Positions 55,425 through 64,000 of a stretch of DNA of 64,000 nucleotides are shown in pieces. Source of the DNA: Halichondria panicea (Eukaryota; Porifera; Demospongiae; Suberitida; Halichondriidae); assembly GCF_963675165.1 (NCBI RefSeq), contig NC_087377.1, positions 15,124,198-15,188,197 on the forward strand. The letters run 5' to 3'. How positions within the stretch are numbered: the stretch's first letter is position 1; each line of letters opens with the position of its first letter. The position numbers were made by a program, and so were the translations under genes. The notes under the pieces are model-generated. The model was not told where the DNA came from and made no database searches. It was given only the letters and a program-made list of their open reading frames with translations.

Positions 55425-56188
55425 CTAGACTCGCAAGCCACTCCCTTTTCTCTGATTGGACGGGGGCGGGAGAAAAGGGACTGGTGACTCTGGGACACAT
55501 TTTGTGTCTCTACCAGAATTTGGGTAGAGATTATTCATTGATTTTTCCACGTGATCCAAAAATTGCGTGAGGTTAAGTAGAATTGCGTAGCCTGCAAAAG
55601 TGATCGCGGGCTTCTTAGCTACAGTTTAAGAATGGATGCTAGTGCTAGAAAAGAGAAGATGATGGAGTAATAACATCATCAGGCATTCAGCTAGGATATA
55701 GTCATCTAAGACACCAGCAGAGATTAGCTTGTTTTAGTTTTACGTGATGAGAACTGGCAGCCGAAAGTCATTGGTTGCCTAAAGCTTTTAATAACCTGTA
55801 CAATACAAGACAGATAATGGCAGACGGCAGCAGTTGAATTGAGAGTAGTCAGACTTGTACAAGCTGTCTTAAATCGCTGCCACTCCTCGGTTCAAAGAAG
55901 GACTGCCAAGATTTCTACGTTCATCAGCTGTTCCATGCTAATCCACAAGTTATGGCACAACAGACACTGGTACAAGGATCTATAAAATCAAAAGGCTGGC
56001 TAAATAGATCTGTATACTTGTCTTCTGTGTGTCTTTAGCTTTTGACGCATCAGAATAAATTGGATAATTTGCACGTGACATTAATATTTAATAGCATTCC
56101 TGATTTACACAAGCTGTAGCCCAGAGTCACCAGTCCCTTTTCTCCCGCCCCCGTCCAATCAGAGAAAAGGGAGTGGCTTGCGAGTCTA
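55425..56188. mobile_element. Foldback element with perfect 69-bp TIRs and 10-bp TSD
   Basis: Terminal inverted repeats begin TAGACTCGCAAGCCACTCCC and match for about 69 bp without a visible mismatch. GGCTGGGCAC occurs directly outside both ends (55415-55424 and 56189-56198), a 10-bp target duplication. Such lengths are typical of Mutator-like elements. The 626-bp interior has no coding sequence. The perfect arms imply a young insertion. Confidence 0.9.
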
Positions 56189-56354
56189 GGCTGGGCACCA
56201 CTCCAATGTCAGGTTTTGTTCCAGAGGAGGCTGGAACCACTTGACCTTAGCTAATTAAGGTCACTAATTGGATTTATCCAAACTTCTCTTGCAGACTATT
56301 TCACAGCTAGTTTTTAGTGTCTATCAGTTTAAAACATTATTTTTCAGGGGGTGT

Positions 56355-56519
56355 CAAATTTTATTTTCTCCAATTTTACTCAGAAGCAGAGATACAATCA
56401 AAAGTCTTGCTCTTGTACTAGCCTCGATATCATGAGCGGCTTGTTCTCGAGGTCACTGCATAGCTGGCTTTGAGACTTGTATCTCTGCTTCTGAGCAAAA
56501 TTGGCGAAAATAAAATTTG
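56355..56519. repeat. Hairpin element with ~40-bp arms
   Basis: CAAATTTTATTTTCTCCAAT...CAGAAGCAGAGATACAA and complement TTGTATCTCTGCTTCTGAGC...GAAAATAAAATTTG. A TAGCCTCGATATCATGAGCG motif (56419) lies in the loop. Confidence 0.85.
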
Positions 56520-56591
56520 ACCTTTGAATGTACACAGTTCAATTGCTGCTATAGAGTAAATAATATTATAAGTTATAATACCTATTATAAC

Positions 56592-57653
56592 TTAGATAAT
56601 AAAGTCATTGATTGTGTCCCCTAGTACAAACTTCACCATCTCTGAGAATGGAGTCGACATGCTAAGTAATTCTTTAGGTGGTTTTAATGGTTTCATAAAC
56701 CCTATGTTCATATAGTGAGCCACTGCTTTTTGCCTCCACTCAAGCCCTCCTTCCTTCAACCAGTTTTTAGATTCAGCGTCAATCCAATTACTCATGTGAT
56801 AATCAACAGTTATGTCACGATGACATTCTGGGCAATGGTGTAGTATTTGAGCTGGCACATGTCCTGCATTGTATGTCCATCCAGGCCTGTAGTTATTCTC
56901 GTAACTGTCCAACCATTTCCCCATAAATGGTGAGCCGGGAACACTTGAAAAAAATCCGGCACAAGTTTCGGTACACTCTGGGTTGTTTCTCCCAATCACT
57001 ATTTCTGATTGTCGTTGCATTTCACGCAATTTTGAACCATTGAGGATGACAACATCAAAATCAGAATAAATGCCCCCGTCTCTGAAGCCAGATTTGATTT
57101 TTAGATAGTCTGCTTCATGGGAAATAAATGCTGGTTTCTGTTTCTTGCCAAGAGTAGTTATTCGATCCGTCAGTCTCATCTCAATAGGAGTAGTCAACTT
57201 CTGCACAATCTCCCAATACTTGCCAGTGATCGATTGGCTACAGTGTATGACAATCTTCTCTGGCTTATAAAACTTATCCACTGAATATATCGACAAAAAC
57301 TCTCGAAAACCCAATACGCTGTCTTTCGGATTGTTTGTAAATAGGACATAGTGAAATATCTCTGGATGAAGATAAACACAGTCTGTACGGTTTGTTCCTG
57401 TGAATGCTTCACAAAAATTCTTTCCACTGAGGGGTTCTCCACTAGTCGGGTAGGGATCTTCCTCCCTCAGTTGCATACAGCTTGTATAGTTTGGCAGATT
57501 TTCCTTCTCTGTAACTGGATTTGCAGATATAGGCTTAGGGAGGAACGCCGTGTTGTCGCTATACAACTTCTTTACCAGAAACAAAGTCCAGAGTACAGTT
57601 GACAGTACACTACCAATAGCCACCAGCTGTGTCTTCTGTGAACACTTTGTCAT
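56592..57653 (-). CDS. Type II DXD glycosyltransferase (A4GALT/A4GNT-like)
   Basis: Single uninterrupted exon, 353 residues. Residues ~9-27 (QLVAIGSVLSTVLWTLFLV) form a signal-anchor helix, so a type II Golgi protein. The core has SHEADYLKIKSGFRDGGIYS followed by DFD at about 198-200. This is the arrangement of the Gly_transf_sug (DXD) family: a helix ahead of GGIYxDxD, which binds UDP-sugar through a metal. AGFFSSVPGSPFMGKW and GHVPAQILHHCPECH follow. Length matches A4GALT and A4GNT (about 340-353). The donor sugar and acceptor cannot be told. The lack of introns among intron-rich neighbours suggests a retrocopy or a naturally intronless family. Its start codon lies 28 bp from the end of a 3.1-kb palindrome. 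Confidence 0.88.
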   Translation of the reverse strand: MTKCSQKTQLVAIGSVLSTVLWTLFLVKKLYSDNTAFLPKPISANPVTEKENLPNYTSCMQLREEDPYPTSGEPLSGKNFCEAFTGTNRTDCVYLHPEIFHYVLFTNNPKDSVLGFREFLSIYSVDKFYKPEKIVIHCSQSITGKYWEIVQKLTTPIEMRLTDRITTLGKKQKPAFISHEADYLKIKSGFRDGGIYSDFDVVILNGSKLREMQRQSEIVIGRNNPECTETCAGFFSSVPGSPFMGKWLDSYENNYRPGWTYNAGHVPAQILHHCPECHRDITVDYHMSNWIDAESKNWLKEGGLEWRQKAVAHYMNIGFMKPLKPPKELLSMSTPFSEMVKFVLGDTINDFII

Positions 57654-57681
57654 GCTAAAATGTTGGCACTATTGAAACAGT

Positions 57682-60600
57682 GTATCTATGGGGTTGTCTA
57701 AGTTCACCGTGTTTGAAGCAGTGACGTCATTATAAACATTACATCATTACAAATAATCTTAGTTGAAGCATGAGAGATTAAATTAAATCATACAATCTCG
57801 AGCTCTCATACAGGGCCAGTGCAGTAGAGACTCAGAGGGATGCTTACGCCTAGCTGGAGGACCTTGCTCACTGGAGGAACTTGCTCACTTTTGTGAGGGT
57901 AGGACTAGTAATGTATTGATAGCAGGTACTAGTCTTATAGGTTAGCAGAGAGTGTGGTGTCACTGACTGACTTAAAGTACTGAGTAGCCAGATAAAGTTT
58001 GATCCAGAGCCTATTTACTATATTATTATAGTGTACAAGTAGTGTACAAGTGTACTAGCCAAGTAAATATTAAATATGAAGTTCTTTATAGGTCATTGTC
58101 AATAGTAAAACTCTGTCATTGGGGTCTGGAAGGCATTCTCTACATACATTTTTCATTATAATGTCTTAAAAATGTCGTTCTTCGAACTTTTGTGATTCTG
58201 TGATTCTTTACTCACTAATTCTGCAGTTACCCGTCGTTTATCTATTCTCTTACCCCTGTATAGGATGACCAGTGTGGCATTCTTCTGTTAGCAGTGAAAC
58301 AAAAATAATAGAGGGTACACGTTGTTACACACTGTCAGTTTCCATCAAACATTTTCTTGTCGCGAATCGTACTGGACAAAGGGATTATAGCACAAGCACA
58401 AGGCCTAATCTACTATGACTTGAGGGATAGGTTGAAGGTCGTCTCCTATCATCTCATCTCATCTCAAAGCCAAAGGCCATGCACTGTTATATAGACTTGG
58501 TACACGTAGATATTATTATTATATTCAAACGCTTCTAGTAAGTGCTATTAATGCAGCAAGAAAATATGAGCACTATACATCAAACAGAACATTTGAAAGA
58601 GGGTGAGGGGAGTTAGTTTTTGAGTGCACAATTCCACTGATACAGATGACAGTCGCCCACTGACTCTTCTGGAATCGTGGACGGATGGAACGGAATAACA
58701 TCACTGTTATGCATTGCTGAAACTCGGCAGTTGAATTGTCAGTTTGGTCATAATACTACAAAGAGAAAAATTAAACACGAATATTAGTCAATGGTAGTAG
58801 GAAATAGGGTATACGCGTACAGTGCAACAACCAAAGAGAGTAGATTTTTTTTTTTATTATTTTTTTTCACATTTTGTGGCATATCTTCTGAAGTAAAAGT
58901 GATATGATCTATTTGAGTGCAGGTACTGAAAGTTCAATTATTGGCGCTTCCATTGGACCACCACCTGTTACATTATATGACATCATCACTATGAAATGGC
59001 TGTCTGAAGATGTGTACCTCCGAAAATATGTTAGGAATAGAAGTAGCTTATTTGTTTGAGTTAAGATCTGAAATTTATTGTGTATGTACCTGACTATATT
59101 GCTCATCTTTTGAGCTTCAACAGAAGTCTGGGCTGCTAGTAAGTTCTGAGAAATACTGAATTTTGTTGTTTTTTGGTGGCAAATATGTTAGGAATACAAC
59201 TTTCGATTTTATGCTAGTTAAGGTCTGATTTTTGAGGAGCATGTACTACAATAGCATAGAATTCATCTGTACTAACTTACAGGAGCTAGACCAGTCTCAT
59301 CTTTGCTAGAGCGGCCCTTCTTGTCAAAAATGGTGATTTTGCTCAGTTTTGCTACTTTTGCTGACGTATGCAATGATATTCATTGATTTGTGACATCACA
59401 AATCATCTTGTTGTTATTTGCTACATCCAAAGGTCATGTGATGTCTACCTGCAAATACACAGTTGATGTTGGTCATTCTGTGTCACAGGGGCGTGGTAAT
59501 TGAGCTTACTACGTAGCCAAATCGCCCCAAAAGTCATAAAAAGCAGTTTTTGACAAGATGGGCCGCTCTAGCAAAGAAGAGGCTAGCCTAACTCCTGTAA
59601 GTTAGTACAGATGAAAAGTACACTATTGTAGTACATGCTGCTCAAAAATCAGACCTTAACTAATATAAAATCGAAAATTGTATTCCTAACATATTTGCCA
59701 CCAAAAAACAACAAAATGCAGTATTTCTCAGAACTTACTAGTAGCCCAGACTTCCGTTGAAGCTCAAAAGATGAGCAATATACTCAGGTACATGCACAAC
59801 AAATTTCAGATCTTAACTCAAACAAATAAGCTACTTCTATTCCTAACATATTTTCGGAAGTACACATCTTCAGACAGCCATTTTATACTAATGATGTCAT
59901 GTGATGTAACAGGTGGTGGTCCAATGGAAGCGCCAATAGTTGAACTTTCAGTACCTGCACTCAAATAGATCATATCACTTTTACTTTAGAAGATATGCCA
60001 TAAAATGTAAAAAATGTGTACCAAAAAAAAAAATCTACTCTCTTTGGTTGTTGCACTGTACATGCTATGCACACATTACGATCAAAAAATACAACTTCGA
60101 GTATATACAAAGTTGAGCGGTAACTAAAGTGTACGATTCGTGACAAGAAAATGTTTGATGGAAACTGACAGTGTGTACCCTCTATTTTGTTTCACTGCTA
60201 ACAGAAGAATGCCACACTGGCCATCCTATACAGGGGTAAGAGAATAGATAAACGACGGGTAACTGCAGAATTAGTGAGTAAAGAATCACAGAATCACAAA
60301 AGTTCGAAGAACGACATTTTTAAGACATTATAATGAAAAATGTATGTAGAGAATGCCTTCCAGACCCCAATGACAGAGTTTTACTATTGACAATGACCTA
60401 TAAAGAACTTCATATTTAATATTTACTTGGCTAGTACACTTGTACACTACTTGTACACTATAATAATATAGTAAATAGGCTCTGGATCAAACTTTATCTG
60501 GCTACTCAGTACTTTAAGTCAGTCAGTGACACCACACTCTCTGCTAGCCTAAGACTAGTACCTGCTATCAATACATTACTAGTCCTACCCTCACAAAAGT

Positions 60601-60820
60601 AAGCAAGTTCCTCCAGTGAGCAAGGTCCTCCAGCTAGGCGTAAGCATCCCTCTGAGTCTCTACTGGCCCTGTATGAGAGCTCGAGACTGTATATTTAATT
60701 TATTATATCTCTCATCATGGTGCTGAATCCTTCAACTAAGATTATTTGTAATGATGTAATGTTTATAATGACGTCACTGCTTCAAACACGGTGAACTTAG
60801 ACAACCCTGTATATCTATAG
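57682..60820. repeat. 3.1-kb near-palindrome
   Basis: The left arm (from TGTATCTATGGGGTTGTCTA) and right arm (ending TAGACAACCCTGTATATC) are reverse complements through most of their length. Examples are ACGGTGAACTTAGACAACCC on the right, and TTTTGACAAGATGGGCCGCT against the left AGCGGCCCTTCTTGTCAAAA near the centre. The unmatched centre is about 59340-59530. A stretch of the left arm (about 58380-58815) has no match on the right. Mirrored 65-residue open frames (58909-59106 complement, 59771-59968) exist only because the arms are copies. Confidence 0.92.
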
Positions 60821-62931
60821 CTGGGCGGAGCCCGGCACCCGTTCCCAACGGGTGGCCGGGTGACACGCTTATATAGGATTTGTACTGCTGCACTGAGGAG
60901 TGCAGCCCAATCAGATTGCAGTATTGCAAGTGGTTGGTTAACACCCACTTAGCTAGGTGGGTGTGCAGCTGGGCGGAGCTGCCTTGAGCAAAATGGAGAA
61001 AGTTACACAAGTTGTCACAGCTACAGAAGCTGCTAACCAGCTTGGAAGTAGTCACTTCTTTTCTGAGAGACAGAGATGTCTTTGCTGTATTGCCTACTGG
61101 ATTTGGAAAGAGCCTTTGCTATGCTTGTTTGCCTGCAGCATTTGACAAAATATTGGAGAAGGAGAAAGGTCATTCTATTGTAGTAGTAGTAGTAGTTACT
61201 CCAGTCCTCTGCTGGCCATCATTCATGATCAGGTATGTAAGGCTAGATAGAACATACATATAATTATACGTACATGTGCATATGAGCTGTTTACACATAA
61301 CTAGATCATTCTAAGCTGGATGCTTTTATTCTATTATTATATAGGTAGCCATCTATTGTTCTAAAGGCATCTCTAGCACATATGTCTCGGGCGAGATGTC
61401 TGATGCAGCTACAATGGATGCGATCTTCCACGGAAAGTATCAGCTAGTATTCTTTACACCTGAAATGATCATCAGCAAGAAGCATTGGAGAAGACTTCTG
61501 GGGGGAGATGTGTATGCTAATAGACTCAAGGCTTTGATAATCGATGAAGCTCATTGTGTGAAGAAATGGTATGTATTTGACTCATCGTTTATTATTAACA
61601 TGTGTACCAATAATATTATTGCAGGGGTGAGACTTTCAGGCAAATGCTGTTGAGAATTAGAGAAGTGCGCAGCCTCATTCCAACATCAGTTCATGTGATG
61701 GCGCTAACAGCAACAGCTACCCGAAGTGACATTTCATTCATTTCTCGTATTGTTGGCCTAAGAAACCCATTTGTCATTACGAGAGTCCCAGTAATCCCAA
61801 ATTTGATTTATGCTGTTGGATTGTTCAAAAGTATACCAGAGACATTCCAAAACTTGGCCCAGAAATTGGTAATCGAGAGAAACAAGTTTCCCACAACAAT
61901 CATATATGGACGTTCTTTTGGTGTGTGGTGACATGTACCTCTTCTTTAAGGATTACCTTGGAGCTGCATTCACAAATCCTGATGATGCACCTGATCTTCC
62001 TGAATTTCGCCTCGTGGACATGTTTACAAGTGTCACTGATCCAGCCCATAAATCTGAAGTCATTCGTTTATTTAAGGGTGATGGCAATCTTCGCATTGTT
62101 GTAGCTACTATGGAATTTGGTATGGGTGTTGATTGTCCCAACATTCGGTAAATCATTCATGTTGGCCTGTCAGACGATATCAGTAGCTATGTACAAGAGA
62201 CTGGTAGAGCAGGTCGAGATGGTAAACCATCACGTGTAACCCTTTTGAAGGCAAGAATTTACCATCAAGTTGATAATGAGATTAAAGAATATGCTTCAAA
62301 CTTCAACACTACAGATTGTAGAAGGGATAGTCTTTTCCGAAATATTGACAATTACAAACATGTTGATCTCGGTTTCAATTGCTTGTGCTTGTTCTAAGTC
62401 ATGTTTATGTGGACAGTGTGACCTAAGACTTAGTTACTTCTTTCAGCTAATTACAAATTTTATTTTCATTATTACCTGTGCTTCAAGAAAGCTGCTATAT
62501 CTACCGAAACATTTCCTGCACATTTTGGGCAATCTGTTTTTATCACTGCCATTTACAATACTGTTAATGTCGACATCAGCACACATCTGTTCTTCCTCAT
62601 TCTCCAGTAGCATTGTCCACAGGTCCAACACTTCCTTTCCAGCTGGACCATCAAGAGCTCTCCTGTTACCAGGCCTTGATAGCTCATCCCCACATCCAAA
62701 ACATTGTAGCACTTGGGCCATTCTTGCTCAGTACTTTATTTATTTAGTAGCAAAGTCATGTTGTTCAGTGCCAGCCAGTGTGGTGCAGTGCGGTGCATAT
62801 TGCGTTTAACACCCACTTAAAATGATTATATTCATGATGCTCCAAGCAGTATTACATAACACACAAGTACAAATCCTATATAAGCATGTCCCCCGACCTC
62901 CCGTCAGGGACGGTCGGGCTCCGCCCAACTA
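60818..62931. mobile_element. TIR element carrying a RecQ-like helicase remnant
   Basis: TAGCTGGGCGGAGCCCG at the left and CGGGCTCCGCCCAACTA at the right are inverted termini; similarity extends inward about 75 bp (AGTACAAATCCTATATAAGC on the right). GTATATCTA lies directly outside both ends (60809-60817 and 62932-62940), a 9-bp target duplication as in Mutator-like elements. The only coding content seen is a decayed RecQ-family helicase; no transposase was recognised. The superfamily is therefore inferred from the duplication length only. Confidence 0.75.
60990..62425 (+). pseudogene. RecQ-like DNA helicase, decayed
   Basis: Ordered helicase motifs are readable in several frames: I (VFAVLPTGFGKSLCY, ~61078), II (LIIDEAHCVKKW, ~61535), III (MALTATATRSD, ~61700), V (VVATMEFGMGVDCPNIR, ~62100) and VI (SYVQETGRAGRDGKPSRV, ~62190). 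A zinc-binding-like CLCGQCD is near 62405. The order and the QETGRAGRDG motif are those of RecQ enzymes, 3'-5' unwinding ATPases. The reading frame is interrupted more than once and the N-terminal motif 0 region is incomplete, so this copy is not expected to make a helicase. It sits inside an inverted-repeat element, so it is mobile cargo rather than a host RecQ gene. Confidence 0.82.
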
Positions 62932-64000
62932 GTATATCTATAGGGTCCGCAACTCAATGTCAACTAATTCAAGTTTTTAGTGGTGGCATAGATAGTCCTA
63001 AATGGTAGCAATACCATTGCACTTACTAATCTCTCAGATCGTTTGCCTTTCTCCAATGTTTTGTTTTGGGCTGAGGTCAAAGGTCGAGATTGCACTAAAT
63101 GGAATTACTGTAAATTCAAAACAATCTGAGCATAGCCCTTTCCTTGCCATTCGTGAAATCTGGAACAGGAGCGTCTTTAGGTCGATCAATTAGTGTGGAT
63201 CCGGCCTCACCACGCCTCCAAGTCATTCTATTAGTCTAGATCCGGCTAGCAATTCTAGCTGGGACTCCCAGTTCTAGCTCCTTTTGTTTAGCGTGTCAGA
63301 GACTGGGAGAAGATGATTGGCACTCCCTGGCTCCTTTGGATGTACAGCTGTCCAGATCCCTAGAACATACCCTCCATTCTGACGAGTTATCAGTGCATAG
63401 GGTGCTTACTAGATTCTTGCCAGCCAGTACAGTTCAAGCTACACACAGCACCGCTCAACTATTCTCTACCCCATTATCTAGCTAAATCTGGTCCAACTAG
63501 ACAGCAGACACAGCTAGTTAATTCAGTAAAGCCAGGGGTAGCCCTACTTCTACGGTTGTTCAGTACCCACGGTAACAATTCCTCTGGGCTGGGCTAACTA
63601 GTTGAGCCACGCCTCCCAATTCTCAAGGCTAGGTACATGTCTCTGTCTAGCTGCTTCTTCAGCTTCTTGCTCAGTTTTGTGGCTTAGAGAAAGGCCAGCT
63701 ACTCAGGGGGAAGAGTCCAGATGAAAGTCTGGCAGCCAGGTGACGTCCAAACGGTCAGTTATTCTTTCCACCAACTTTTTAATCTAGTCTAGTCCTGCTT
63801 GCACTGCTACTACTACTGCTGCCTACTGCTGCTACTCTTCCTAGCTAGTCAAAGGTTTCTTTTTTTTTTTTTTTTTTTTTAACTGCATATGCACAAAGAG
63901 TACATCAAAGGACACAGATTTTTAGCCTACTTGACTGATAAGGCGGTTACCTAGACTACAGTTTGTTTGTCAGGGAGGAGCTCACATACAACTTCATCTA
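62932..64000. other. No gene recognised
   Basis: Less AT-rich than the rest. Contains GTGTGGATCCGGCCTCACCA (63193) and GTCTAGATCCGGCTAGCAAT (63234), a loosely repeated GATCCGGC motif; a CTGCTACTACTACTGCTGCC stretch near 63800; and a T run at 63858-63880. No conserved protein segment found in six frames. Confidence 0.5.

Larger units (their letters stand above)
54889..56591. other. Intergenic region between TRPA and the glycosyltransferase
   Basis: Should hold the TRPA promoter and, since an acceptor (TTTTTTACAG on the minus strand) precedes the first called exon, probably an upstream TRPA exon I could not place. The rest is the 764-bp element at 55425 and a hairpin at 56355. Confidence 0.5.

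Noticed and set aside
58909-59106. 65-residue frame, mirrored at 59771-59968
   Set aside because: Exists twice only because it lies in both arms of the palindrome; no domain, and the conservation comes from duplication.

Overview
The window is metazoan nuclear DNA, most likely from a demosponge (inference). It is AT-rich and has short introns with GT/AG borders. It holds clear animal orthologues of RNF113A and INTS10 and a TRPA-type channel. It also holds type I receptors built from SRCR, Ig and CCP (sushi) modules, a combination known from sponge surface receptors. The non-coding part is crowded with short inverted-repeat elements.

Layout. 1-1701 (+): the 3' end of a CCP-repeat membrane protein. 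2112-6116 (-): RNF113A/Cwc24 splicing factor. 7.5-11.8 kb: a tandemly duplicated ~2 kb block that is the 5' flank of a receptor gene and includes a dead first exon. 11828-16451 (+): receptor A (SRCR-Ig-3CCP-2Ig-CCP-TM). 16.4-19.2 kb: remains of another receptor unit. 19221-27917 (+): receptor B (SRCR-4Ig-CCP-2Ig-CCP-TM, with two broken CCP exons). 28-30.2 kb: repeats. 31006-31485 (+): an unrecognised small protein gene. 32604-40570 (+): INTS10, 20 exons, with a tRNA-Ala(UGC) and two decayed tRNA copies in one intron. 42174-54888 (-): a short TRPA-like channel of about 806 residues over about 17 exons. 56592-57653 (-): an intronless type II glycosyltransferase with a DXD motif. 57682-60820: a 3.1 kb near-palindrome. 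60818-62931: an element with terminal inverted repeats and a 9-bp target duplication that carries a decayed RecQ-like helicase. 62932-64000: nothing recognised.

The most notable system is the receptor array. Two paralogous type I receptors, relics of further units, and a third CCP receptor 10 kb upstream share symmetric phase 1-1 exons that can be shuffled, lost or skipped without breaking frame. The two full paralogues have near-identical membrane-proximal exons. They differ in the number of Ig domains, in intact versus broken CCP exons, and in a cytoplasmic tyrosine motif (YVEL in A, HVVL in B). This is the architecture expected of a fast-evolving recognition or adhesion locus; that role is inference. 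RNF113A (spliceosome), INTS10 (Integrator), the TRPA channel and the glycosyltransferase look like unrelated neighbours.

Exon borders were placed by hand from splice consensus, reading-frame continuity and remembered family sequences. The total coding length of each spliced model is a multiple of three. No database search was run.
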